In this document: positions 35,127-43,213 of the stretch, piece after piece
How the letters are laid out: every line of letters begins with the position of its first letter
Position numbering within the stretch: position 1 is the stretch's first letter
NCBI GenBank assembly: GCA_018436595.1
Contig: JAHDLC010000003.1
Location: forward strand, 62,001-126,000
Direction of reading: 5' to 3'
Source: Synergistaceae bacterium
GTDB taxonomy: Bacteria; Synergistota; Synergistia; Synergistales; Aminobacteriaceae
Length of the DNA stretch: 64,000 bases
The notes under the pieces: model-generated
The model's database searches: none
What the model saw: the letters and a program-made list of their open reading frames with translations, nothing else
Told to the model about the DNA's origin: nothing
Position numbers and translations under genes: made by a program

Positions 35127-35186
35127 TTCATCCCCGGATTTCGTCCGGGTTCCCTTCCGGGAAGACGAACATGATCCGGGGATGAA
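35127..35186. repeat. Long inverted repeat between rubrerythrin and TVP38 genes
   Basis: TTCATCCCCGGAT (35127-35139) and ATCCGGGGATGAA (35174-35186) are perfect 13-bp arms; inside, TTCGTC and GACGAA pair again. No T-run follows, so it may be a protein site, an RNA stem or a factor-dependent terminator. Confidence 0.7.
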
Positions 35187-35213
35187 GCCGCCCTTTTGAA
35201 AGGGTGGTGCATG

Positions 35214-35981
35214 ATGAACGTGCGAAGCCCGCAGAGAAAAATATGGCTGTTCGCCGCAGCGGCAGTCCTGGCGGCATCCGTGGCGGCGGGTGTTGTTCTT
35301 TTTTCGGAAGGGGAAGACGCCTGGAGGGTTTTCCTGAAACTCCTTCAGGCGGTGAAGCGTTCCGGCCCTTTCGGACCCCTTGTATTTCTCGCCCTTTTTA
35401 CCGCCGCGTGCATCTTTCTGCTGCCCACGTTCTACCTCACCATCGCCGCAGGACTCCTCTTCGGCCTGTGGGAGGGTTTTGCCGTCGCCACCGTGTCGGT
35501 GGCGGCGGGAGCATCCGCGGCGTTTCTCATTGCCCGGCACCGCGTCAGGTCCGGCATGCTCAGGCTGTGGGGAGGGGAAACAAGGTTCCTCGCCCTGGAT
35601 GAAGCCGTCACGGAGGACGGATGGAAGATCGTCTTCCTTACCCGGCTCTCCCCCGCTTTTCCTTTCAACATCGTGAACTACGCCTTCGGCCTTACGTCGG
35701 TGTCCTTTCCGGTCTACCTTGCGGCTTCATGGACCGGGAGCATCCCCTGGACGCTCATGTATGTCTACTCGGGATCCCTGGCTGCGGACATGGCCGGTCT
35801 CCATCCGGAGGCTGTCCGGGATCCGAATCTCCATTGGACCCTGTCGGCCTTCGGCTTGATGGCCACCGTCGCGGCCACCTGTATGGCGGCCCGCACCGCC
35901 GACAGGGCGCTGAAAAAACGCCTCCGCCTCGAGGAAAAGAGGGCGGAGGCAAAAGAGGAAGATTTCAGCGGCCTGCGATAA
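35214..35981 (+). CDS. TVP38/TMEM64 family membrane protein (DedA-like)
   Basis: A 255-residue membrane protein with five or six hydrophobic helices. The family core is present: FLLPTFYLTIAAGLLFGLWEGF near residue 75, then GASAAFLIARHRVR and FLTRLSPAFPFNIVNYAFGLTSV near 150. Bacterial relatives are implicated in membrane lipid or polyprenyl-phosphate handling; no function is proven for this gene. ATG 35214 is preferred over 35211 because of GGGTGG spacing. The last 17 bases overlap the convergent DUF6868 gene. Confidence 0.85.
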   Translation: MNVRSPQRKIWLFAAAAVLAASVAAGVVLFSEGEDAWRVFLKLLQAVKRSGPFGPLVFLALFTAACIFLLPTFYLTIAAGLLFGLWEGFAVATVSVAAGASAAFLIARHRVRSGMLRLWGGETRFLALDEAVTEDGWKIVFLTRLSPAFPFNIVNYAFGLTSVSFPVYLAASWTGSIPWTLMYVYSGSLAADMAGLHPEAVRDPNLHWTLSAFGLMATVAATCMAARTADRALKKRLRLEEKRAEAKEEDFSGLR

Positions 35982-36210
35982 GCAGGGCTATCCAGGGAAC
36001 AAAGAAAAAGACCAGGACCAGTATCTTGTAGATGCCCAGAAAGAAATACATGGCCGCTTCAAAGGTTCCCCTGTCGAAATCAAACCACCTTCGGTGAAGA
36101 GCGTAAATTTTATCGCCGAAAAGGATAACCCCAAGGGTCATCCCCCCCAGGAGCAGGTAGTTGATCAGGGTGCACCAGAAGAAAAACCGGCACAGCGTTC
36201 CCGTATCCAT
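35965..36210 (-). CDS. DUF6868 small membrane protein
   Basis: An 81-residue protein with two hydrophobic helices (FFFWCTLINYLLLGGMTLGVILF and ILVLVFFFVPWIALLI) separated by the polar HRRWFDFDRGTFEAAMYFF segment. This layout resembles DUF6868 from memory. GGGGGAGG lies before ATG 36210. It follows the D-aminoacylase gene by 25 bp on the same strand and overlaps the TVP38 gene end-to-end. Function unknown. Confidence 0.75.
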   Translation of the reverse strand: MDTGTLCRFFFWCTLINYLLLGGMTLGVILFGDKIYALHRRWFDFDRGTFEAAMYFFLGIYKILVLVFFFVPWIALLIAGR

Positions 36211-36235
36211 AAAAACACCTCCCCCGTTTTCCCCG

Positions 36236-37828
36236 TCACTTCCCGTGCCTCAGGACCTTCCCCGGGGTACAGGTGACCGTTTCCCCCTCTTCCACCACAG
36301 CCGTCCCGTTGACGAAAACATGGGGAATGCCCTCCGGGTAGGCCTCTGGAATGTCGTAAGTGGACCTGTCCGCTATTTTGTCAGGATCGAAGATCACCAT
36401 GTCGGCCCAGCAGCCCTCCTCGATCCTCCCCCGGTCAGGGATGCCGAGAATCGATGCCGGGAAGGACGTGACTTTCCGGACCGCCTCCTCCAGCGTGAAG
36501 AACGGCTTCTCCCGCACGAACCGCCGGAAGAAGCAGGGGTACGCCCCGTAGAGCCTGGGATGGGGCTTCCCGCCGAAAATGCCGTCGCTTCCCACGGTCC
36601 CCCGGGGATGGCCGAGCACCTTCTCAAGCACCGTGTCGGATCCGTAAAAGCTGATCATGGTCACCGCGAGCTTTTCATCGGCGAGCAGGTCCATGACCAT
36701 GTCGATGGGGTCCTTCCCCAGCCGGTCCGCTATTGCCCGGCAGCTGAGGCCTTCCATCCACTTGTTCTCCCCGAGCTGGACGGCCGTCACGACGATGTTC
36801 TCCCAGCCCACGGAGATCTGGCGGTTGTGCCACACGTCAAGACCTTTCGTGAAGTCTGCGTGCACCCGGGCCCTGAACTCCGGCTTCCGGAGATTCCGGA
36901 CCAGGGCGGCGGTCCCCTCGTTGAAGGTCCAGTTCGGCAGGACCGCCGTAAGGACGGTGCATCCAGCAAGGTAGGGATACCTGTCCCACGAAATGCTGCC
37001 CCCCTTTTCCACCATCCGTTCCGCCTTTTCCAGGACCTCGTCCATGATCGGCCAGTTCACTCTGCCGTAGGCCTGCAGGTGGGAGACCTCGAGATGGGCG
37101 CCCGACTCCAGGGAAATCCTGGAAACCTCGTCGAAGGAACGGGAGAGGTAATATCCCTCGTCCCGCTGGTGAACGACAAAAATGCCCCCCTTCGCTCCCA
37201 CTTCCCTGTTCAGCCCGATAAGCTCCTCCGTATCCCCGTAGGGGCAGGGCGGATAGATCAGCCCTGTGGAGAGGCCGAAGGCTCCCTCCTCCATGGACTC
37301 CCGGACAAGGGCCTTCATGTTCCGGAGCTCCGCAGGAGTGGCCGCCCGCTCCTCCATGCCGAGGGCGGCGATCCGCACCGGCCCGTGGCACAGCAGCACG
37401 GCGGCGTTGTTGTTCAGCCCCCTGCGCTCCAGGGCACCGAGATATTCCGGGAAGGTCCTCCAAGTCCATTTTTCATCGGGGATGATGCCGTCAAGGCCCG
37501 CCAGGAGGTCCTTCACGATCTGCAGGTTTTCCCCGCCCACGGGGGCCGCGCCGAGACCGTCCTGGCCGAGCACTTCGGTTGTGACGCCCTGGCGGATTTT
37601 CGCGTCCGAGGGCTTCTCCCTGAAATACTCGAGGTCCGTGTGGCTGTGCATGTCGATGAAGCCCGGCGCAAGGGCGAGTCCCGCCGCATCGGTCACCTTC
37701 GCGGCCTCCTGGTCGATTGTTCCCACCAGGGCGATTTTTCCGCCCTGCACTCCCACGTCCGCGGGAAAGGGCTTCCGTTCCCCCGTGCCGTCAACCACGA
37801 GGGCATTTTTGATCACAAGATCGAGCAT
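36236..37828 (-). CDS. N-acyl-D-amino-acid deacylase family protein (GQDG type)
   Basis: A 530-residue amidohydrolase of the D-aminoacylase family, which cleaves N-acyl-D-amino acids. Metal-site elements are IDMHSHTD near residue 60, VVHQRDE near 225, LEVSHLQAYG near 248 and VGSDGIFGG near 412. The position of the cysteine ligand in the Alcaligenes enzyme (GNCG) reads GQDG here, so the second ligand is probably Asp. It is the last catabolic gene of the TRAP-hydantoinase operon. The paralogue at 58995 keeps the cysteine. Substrate is inferred from family and context. Confidence 0.85.
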   Translation of the reverse strand: MLDLVIKNALVVDGTGERKPFPADVGVQGGKIALVGTIDQEAAKVTDAAGLALAPGFIDMHSHTDLEYFREKPSDAKIRQGVTTEVLGQDGLGAAPVGGENLQIVKDLLAGLDGIIPDEKWTWRTFPEYLGALERRGLNNNAAVLLCHGPVRIAALGMEERAATPAELRNMKALVRESMEEGAFGLSTGLIYPPCPYGDTEELIGLNREVGAKGGIFVVHQRDEGYYLSRSFDEVSRISLESGAHLEVSHLQAYGRVNWPIMDEVLEKAERMVEKGGSISWDRYPYLAGCTVLTAVLPNWTFNEGTAALVRNLRKPEFRARVHADFTKGLDVWHNRQISVGWENIVVTAVQLGENKWMEGLSCRAIADRLGKDPIDMVMDLLADEKLAVTMISFYGSDTVLEKVLGHPRGTVGSDGIFGGKPHPRLYGAYPCFFRRFVREKPFFTLEEAVRKVTSFPASILGIPDRGRIEEGCWADMVIFDPDKIADRSTYDIPEAYPEGIPHVFVNGTAVVEEGETVTCTPGKVLRHGK

Positions 37829-37857
37829 CGGTTCCGCCTCCTCAAAAATTCCGCCGC

Positions 37858-38529
37858 CTACGCGTCCGGGCCGTACAGTCCCTTCTTGCTCGTCTTCCCT
37901 CCGAAGGCGGCCAGCGCTTCGGCGAACCTGACACCATACAGCACGCCGTCGATCACCGGGACCCCGACGGCCCGGGAGGTTCGTTCATCCAGCCCGGCAA
38001 GCCCGGCACATCCCAGGGTGAGGACTTCGGCTCCGTCCTCTTCCACCGCTTTCCGGGCGGCGGCGATGACCCTGTCGCCCATGTCCCCGGGGCCGGCGGG
38101 ATCGATGGAGCGGACCGAAGCGCACCGGGAATCGAAGCCGAGCTTCCTGACAAACCGCTCCTTCATGGGAATGCCCCTCGGCCCCATCTGGATGACCGAG
38201 AACTTCCCGCCGAGCATCATGGCCGCCATCATGGAGGATTCCCCGATGCCCGCCACCGGCTTTTCCGTCATCTCCCGGAGGATGTCGATGTTCACGTCGC
38301 AGGTGCAGGCCACGATGAAGGCGTCGAAGGATGCTTCGTTCTCCCTCATGATCTTCACCATGCCGGGGCCGCAGGCTATCTCGTCGATGTAGTTGTCGAT
38401 CAGCGGAGGCGCCCCCGGCGTGCTCACGCAGGTGATGTCAGTGCCCGGGGATGCAGCACCTTCGGCGCATTCCCGGATCAGCCCCGTGAACTCATCGTTC
38501 GAATTGGGGTTTATGATCAGCAGTTTCAC
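37858..38529 (-). CDS. Hydantoin racemase (Asp/Glu racemase family)
   Basis: A 223-residue racemase beginning KLLIINPNSNDEFT. The two catalytic cysteines are in VACTCDVNI near residue 74 and LTLGCAGLAGL near 175. The GTG at 38529 has GGGAGG ten bases upstream and overlaps the hydrolase stop codon by 4 bp (GTGA); the frame runs on to 39117 only as antisense-like noise over the hydrolase. It interconverts D- and L-5-substituted hydantoins or a related chiral intermediate, supplying the stereoisomer needed by the neighbouring hydrolases. Confidence 0.87.
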   Translation of the reverse strand: MKLLIINPNSNDEFTGLIRECAEGAASPGTDITCVSTPGAPPLIDNYIDEIACGPGMVKIMRENEASFDAFIVACTCDVNIDILREMTEKPVAGIGESSMMAAMMLGGKFSVIQMGPRGIPMKERFVRKLGFDSRCASVRSIDPAGPGDMGDRVIAAARKAVEEDGAEVLTLGCAGLAGLDERTSRAVGVPVIDGVLYGVRFAEALAAFGGKTSKKGLYGPDA

Positions 38530-39905
38530 GGCTGCCCGTTCCTCCCTTTCATGTCCATGGGGCAGAAGGTGCCGTACCCCTCTTCGGCGCAGATTTTTCC
38601 GCCGTCGAAAACCGTTCTGCCCCTGACGACGGTCTTCACCACTTTCCCCCTGAAGGTCTTCCCTGTATAGGGACTCCACCGGTTGCGGTAAAAAAGATCC
38701 TCGTCTTTCAGCACCCATTCGGCGCCGGGGTCCACAAGGGCGAAATCTGCGTCCAGGCCCGGCGCGATGTCCCCTTTCCGGCCTGAAAGTCCGAAAAGCT
38801 CCGCGGGACGGGTGCAGCACAGTTCCACGAGCCTCTTCCACGAAAGCCCCCGCTTCCTGCCCTCCGTCAGCACTACGGGAAGAAGCGTCTGGACTCCCGT
38901 GCATCCCTCGGACACCGTCCAGAAATCTCCCCCCTCGGCCGTCTTTTTCTCGAAGGAATGGGGAGAGTGATCCGAGGCGATCATGTCCACCGTACCGTCC
39001 AGCACGTATTTCCAGAGTTCCTCGACCGTCTCCCGTCTTCTCACGGGAGGGTCGCATTTCGCGAAGGCCCCTCCTTCGACCAGGTCGTCCTCGTCGAGGG
39101 CGAGGTACTGGGGGCACGTCTCGATGGAGAGATTGTTCATCCCCCTGCCCCTGGCCTCACGGACTGCCCTCACCCCGTCAGCGATGCTGAGGTGGCAGAT
39201 GTGGGCCCGGCATTCGGGAACGAGGCCCGCGAGAAAAATGAACCTGTTGACCGCCTCCAGTTCGGTATATTCCGGGTGGGAATCCAGGAATGCCCTCGCG
39301 TCGTTTCTTCCCGCCGCCTGGAGATCGTCCACCAGTTCCTGGATGAGAGTGTCGTTCTCGGCGTGGGCGCAGACCATCCCCCCGAGTTTTCCCACCGTTC
39401 TCATCCCCTTCAGCAGGGCGCCGTCATAGGTCATGGGGTAGTTCGAGCACCTGCAGGTGAAAATCTTGTAGGTCTGGGCACCTGCGGAAAAGGTGGACTC
39501 GATGTCATCCAGGTGACCGGGGATGATCCCGCTGTAGAGGGCAAAATCCACCACGGACTGTTTTCCCGCTGATGCTATCTTGCCCTCCAGGGCCTCCACC
39601 GTCACGGTGGTGGGCTCCGAAAGGGGCATGTCCACCATGAGGGTCGTTCCCCCGGCGGCGGCGGCCCTGCTGACGCAGGCGAAATCCTCCCGTTCGGGAG
39701 TGCCGTGGCCGCAGTGTACGTGGGCGTCCACGAGTCCGGGCAGGACCATCAGCCCCCGGGCGTCAAGAACTTCCTTCGCTTCAGCGGGAACATCACCGGC
39801 GAGCAGCGCGGCGATTCTGCCGTTTTTCACGGCGACTTTTCCCTCGAATGCTCCCCGGGAATTCACTACGGTACCGTTCTCGATCACCAGGTCAAACACG
39901 GGCAT
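38526..39905 (-). CDS. Dihydropyrimidinase/hydantoinase/allantoinase-family hydrolase
   Basis: A 459-residue cyclic amidohydrolase. The metal site is intact: DAHVHCGHG near residue 60, the probable carbamylated Lys in AQTYKIF near 145, CAHAEN near 182, CHLS near 238 and MIASDHSPH near 315. Sequence is between allantoinase and D-hydantoinase, so opening of hydantoins or related imides is likely. A GTG at 39908 is the alternative start. Together with the overlapping racemase and adjacent D-aminoacylase it forms a stereospecific route to free amino acids from substrates carried in by the TRAP transporter. Confidence 0.85.
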   Translation of the reverse strand: MPVFDLVIENGTVVNSRGAFEGKVAVKNGRIAALLAGDVPAEAKEVLDARGLMVLPGLVDAHVHCGHGTPEREDFACVSRAAAAGGTTLMVDMPLSEPTTVTVEALEGKIASAGKQSVVDFALYSGIIPGHLDDIESTFSAGAQTYKIFTCRCSNYPMTYDGALLKGMRTVGKLGGMVCAHAENDTLIQELVDDLQAAGRNDARAFLDSHPEYTELEAVNRFIFLAGLVPECRAHICHLSIADGVRAVREARGRGMNNLSIETCPQYLALDEDDLVEGGAFAKCDPPVRRRETVEELWKYVLDGTVDMIASDHSPHSFEKKTAEGGDFWTVSEGCTGVQTLLPVVLTEGRKRGLSWKRLVELCCTRPAELFGLSGRKGDIAPGLDADFALVDPGAEWVLKDEDLFYRNRWSPYTGKTFRGKVVKTVVRGRTVFDGGKICAEEGYGTFCPMDMKGRNGQP

Positions 39906-39960
39906 CACCTCGGATAATTCTGGTCATTGTATCTGTCCGGCTTCACGCCCGGCAGCACCG

Positions 39961-41292
39961 CTAGTTCCCCATGAGAAGGTCCGGAAGCCAGAGGGACAGC
40001 TGGGGGAAGAGAATAAGCACGATAAGGACTATTATGTCACAAAGGCAGAAGGGCCAGATGCCCCTGAAAATCTCCTCGAGGGAAACATTTTTTCCGGCGA
40101 CGGCCTTGGCCATGTACACGTTCAGCCCCACCGGAGGCGTTATCGCCGCGATTTCACTCAGTTTCAGGACCACAACACCGAACCAGATCGGATCATACCC
40201 CAAAGAGATGATGATGGGCATGAAAATCGGCAGGGTGAGGGCGTAGATTCCGATCTCCACCATGATCATGCCGAGGAGGAAATAGACCACGAGGATGCCG
40301 AAAAGAATGACCCACCTCGGAACATCCCATCCCTGGACAAGCATCGCCAGCTCCGTCGGAATGTCCGTCAGCGCGAAAAACCGGGAAAAGAAAAGAGCCC
40401 CCACGTTGATGATGAAGAGCATTGCCGTGGTATTGGCCGATTCCCGGAGCGGTTCGCGGAGATCTCCTATTTTCCTGATGGATCCCTGGAACCACCCGAC
40501 GATGAGGGTTATCAGGCACCCTGCCGCCGCCGCCTCCGTGGGGCTGAAAATCCCGCCGTAGATGCCCCCGAAGGTCACGAGGATAACGATGCCGATGGGC
40601 ATCATTTTTTTGTAGCACTCCATCTTTTCCCTGAAGGACAGTTTTTCGTGGATCTCCGCCTCGGGGGCGAGATGGGGATTTCTCCTGACCCGGATGAAAA
40701 TGGAAGCGGCATAGACCAGGGCCGTAAAAATCCCGGGAATGACCCCCGCCGCAAAAAGCCGCGCTATGGACTGTTCGGTAAAAAGGGCGAAAATGACAAA
40801 ATTGATGCTGGGAGGAATCATGTTGGCGAAGGTACCCGCAGATGCCACACATGCCGCCGCGAAGGACCTGTCGTACTTGTACCTGTCCATTTCCGGCAGG
40901 ACCAGCTTCCCGAAAATCGCCGTGTTCGCGAGGGACGAACCGGAAATGGCGCCGAAGAGGGCGGAGCCGAAGCAGGTGGCAACGGCGAGGGACCCCGGCC
41001 ACCGCCGCGTCAGCTTATACAGCCCGTCGTATATGGCCTTCCCGAAACCCGCCACAGCCGCAAAGGCCCCCATGAGGATGAAGAGGGGAATGGAGCACCA
41101 GTTCGGGCTGGCGATGGAATGGTACATTGTCTGGCCGAGGAAGGAAAGGGCCGGGTCGAAGCCCATGAGCAGCAGCACAGTGGCGAAACTGACCAGAATA
41201 AAGGCCAGGCCGATGGAAACGCCCATTCCCAGGGAAGCGAGAAGGGCCACAATACCGATGATGCCTACCGTTACGGGTTCCATCCACTTCAC
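39961..41292 (-). CDS. dctM: TRAP transporter large permease
   Basis: A 443-residue integral membrane protein with about 12 helices. DctM signatures include SLGMGVSIGLAFILVSFATVLLL near the N-terminus, GAISGSSLANTAIFGKLVLPEM near residue 120 and TPPVGLNVYMAKAVAG near 385. It follows DctQ by 45 bp and precedes the hydantoinase. It uses a sodium or proton gradient to import the ligand brought by the binding protein. Confidence 0.93.
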   Translation of the reverse strand: MKWMEPVTVGIIGIVALLASLGMGVSIGLAFILVSFATVLLLMGFDPALSFLGQTMYHSIASPNWCSIPLFILMGAFAAVAGFGKAIYDGLYKLTRRWPGSLAVATCFGSALFGAISGSSLANTAIFGKLVLPEMDRYKYDRSFAAACVASAGTFANMIPPSINFVIFALFTEQSIARLFAAGVIPGIFTALVYAASIFIRVRRNPHLAPEAEIHEKLSFREKMECYKKMMPIGIVILVTFGGIYGGIFSPTEAAAAGCLITLIVGWFQGSIRKIGDLREPLRESANTTAMLFIINVGALFFSRFFALTDIPTELAMLVQGWDVPRWVILFGILVVYFLLGMIMVEIGIYALTLPIFMPIIISLGYDPIWFGVVVLKLSEIAAITPPVGLNVYMAKAVAGKNVSLEEIFRGIWPFCLCDIIVLIVLILFPQLSLWLPDLLMGN

Positions 41293-41337
41293 TCCATACG
41301 TAGTAGTTTTTGTATTCCGCTTTTCCCCGGAAGACTG

Positions 41338-41823
41338 TTACGCCCCATTGCTTCGCATTTCCTTCAGGAAAGACAGGCTCCTGGCGAGAAGCTGGAGCCA
41401 GAAGAGCACCAGCCCCGCCACCATGACCGTCTTCACGGGCCACAGCAGCATGGGCTTCGTTCCCGTAACGCTGGCCCCGGTGACGAAGGCCGACAGGGCG
41501 TCCCGTGCCCCGGCGTAGAGAAGAAGGGTCACTATCAAAAGTTCAATGACTGTGCACGCCAGCCGGAGCCTCGTTCTCATTTTCACCGGAAGCCTCGTCA
41601 TGACGACCTCCAGCCGGACATGCTCGTCTTTTTCCTCGCAGTGGGCCAACCCGAGATAAATCAATATGACCATGGAAAATACGGCCATCTGGAGCAGCCC
41701 CTGGATCGGCCTGTTCATCTCTCTCGAAATGATATTCACGAGAAAAAGCACCATCATCACCGTCATCAGCAATCCGCCGAGTTCGGCCGTCATACGGTTG
41801 ATTTTCGTCAATATCTTCTGCAT
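41338..41823 (-). CDS. dctQ: TRAP transporter small permease
   Basis: A 161-residue, four-helix DctQ-family protein (GLLMTVMMVLFLVNIISREMNRPIQG near the start, LVLFWLQLLARSLSFLKEM at the end). The ATG at 41823 lies seven bases after AAGGAG; ATG 41829 is too close and the longer frame to 41964 crosses the terminator. It pairs with DctM in the membrane. Confidence 0.88.
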   Translation of the reverse strand: MQKILTKINRMTAELGGLLMTVMMVLFLVNIISREMNRPIQGLLQMAVFSMVILIYLGLAHCEEKDEHVRLEVVMTRLPVKMRTRLRLACTVIELLIVTLLLYAGARDALSAFVTGASVTGTKPMLLWPVKTVMVAGLVLFWLQLLARSLSFLKEMRSNGA

Positions 41824-41921
41824 TCTCATACTCCTTGCCAGGGCGCTTTTCCCGGAGAAATCCGGGCCGGGAAGAGCGCGAACGGATTTGAAAGCTGAAT
41901 GAAACCAGGATGAGCCGCGAG

Positions 41922-41975
41922 CAAAAAAAAGAACCGGCCGCGGCATGGGGGTGTTTTCTACCATTCCGCGGCCGG
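41922..41975 (-). terminator. Partial terminator after TRAP binding-protein gene
   Basis: On the minus strand CCGGCCGCGG (41966-41975) pairs perfectly with CCGCGGCCGG (41934-41943) over a 22-base loop, followed by TTC and eight T. Between dctP and dctQ, it should leave dctP more abundant than the permeases. Confidence 0.82.
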
Positions 41976-41985
41976 CAGGCTCTCT

Positions 41986-43035
41986 TTATTTCTCCTTCGC
42001 AATTCCTTCGTCGATAATGGCCTTCATCTGCTTCAGCATTTCCCGGGAATTCTCTATGCCGTCGTCCTGCAGCTCCGTGCAGAAAATTTCCCGGAGCCCT
42101 TCGAGGCATTTTTCATCCGCCCAGCTGTCCACGTCTTCGGGGGAATAGAAATTCACGGTGCAGCCGGCCTTTTTCTCCGCCTCCACGATCCTGTTGAACT
42201 CGCCGTTGTACATGTCGCCGAAGGCCTTTTCCGTTATTTCGGTAGCCTTGAGGATCCCTTCCTGGAGATCCTTGGGAATGCTGTCCCATTTTTCCTGGTT
42301 GATGCAGTAGAACATGGGCTGGGACCAGCCGATGGCCTTTCCGGCAAGGATATTCTTCGCCGGCTCGTCGAACTTCTGCCTGTGCATGCCGTCATAATTG
42401 GACACGATGCCGTCAACGGTTCCCGTTTCCAGGGCCATGTAGCAGTCGCCCCAGGGCACGGAAATTGCCACGGCTCCCTGGTTCTCGAGCAGCTTCAGGT
42501 TCCAGCGGTCGCCGGCCCTCCACTTTTTGCCTTTTATGTCCTTCAGGGACGTGATGGGGTAGCGGGCCATGTAGGACATGGGGAGGCCGTTCTCCATGAG
42601 CAGGATTTTGACTCCGGCCTCTTTCAGCTCCCTGTCGAATTCGGGAATTCTGGAGATGCTCTCTTTATAGATCCACCTGATGTTTTCCCAGTTTTCCGGT
42701 CCTTTCGGGAAGAGCCAGAATGCGCCGAAAAGGGGAAGCTGCTTCGGATAGAAGTCGGGATAAATGGCGGCGATGTCGACGACTCCGTCGGAAAGAGCCT
42801 TGAGCTGCTCTTCCGCGCTGAAAAGAGTGCCGCCCCAGTAGGCCTTGATCTTGACCTTTCCCCCGGTCTGCTTCTCGATCTCATTGAACCAGAACGTCCC
42901 GATCTGCCCCTTCAGTCCTCCAAGAACATCATGGTCCGACAGCCTCAGCACGATGTCCTTCGCAAACGATGCGCCGCTGAAAACGGAAATGCAAAAAAGT
43001 GCCATAAGTCCTGCCCTGATCAGTTTTCTTTTCAC
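41986..43035 (-). CDS. dctP: TRAP transporter substrate-binding protein
   Basis: A 349-residue DctP-family binding protein. GTG 43035 with GGAGG eight bases upstream gives KRKLIRAGLMALFCISVFSGASFAKDI, a signal peptide cut after SFA. Family features are the GPENWENIRWIYKES and KGKKWRAGDRWNLKLLENQGA segments and the DGIVSNYDGMH strand. The conserved Arg that binds a ligand carboxylate is probably in KWRAGD or nearby. It supplies the permeases encoded downstream; the ligand is likely an acidic compound processed by the hydantoinase and deacylase. Confidence 0.9.
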   Translation of the reverse strand: MKRKLIRAGLMALFCISVFSGASFAKDIVLRLSDHDVLGGLKGQIGTFWFNEIEKQTGGKVKIKAYWGGTLFSAEEQLKALSDGVVDIAAIYPDFYPKQLPLFGAFWLFPKGPENWENIRWIYKESISRIPEFDRELKEAGVKILLMENGLPMSYMARYPITSLKDIKGKKWRAGDRWNLKLLENQGAVAISVPWGDCYMALETGTVDGIVSNYDGMHRQKFDEPAKNILAGKAIGWSQPMFYCINQEKWDSIPKDLQEGILKATEITEKAFGDMYNGEFNRIVEAEKKAGCTVNFYSPEDVDSWADEKCLEGLREIFCTELQDDGIENSREMLKQMKAIIDEGIAKEK

Positions 43036-43213
43036 TTCATGACCTCCCTTGAAAAAATAGACGAACACCCCTTCAACTCTCTGCGTTCCCGGAACCGATT
43101 TTTTCCCGATCGAATCACCTCGCTTTTCCGCCGGGAAACGCCCCCGTTCAGGCAGAATGCCCGGCGAAAGGATCAGAATATCCCGGCAAAAGAACCGGCG
43201 GAAGTCTCCTCCT

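Noticed and set aside
36161-38392. A 743-codon plus-strand frame opposite the D-aminoacylase and racemase
   Set aside because: Antisense shadow; composition is arbitrary and no ribosome site or domain supports it. The same holds for long frames at 2558-4234, 5873-7132 and 32452-34110.
37858-39117. Racemase gene starting at 39117 (419 residues, fused N-terminus)
   Set aside because: The extra 196 codons lie over the hydantoinase in another frame; the GTG at 38529 with its ribosome site and 4-bp overlap gives a normal-length racemase.
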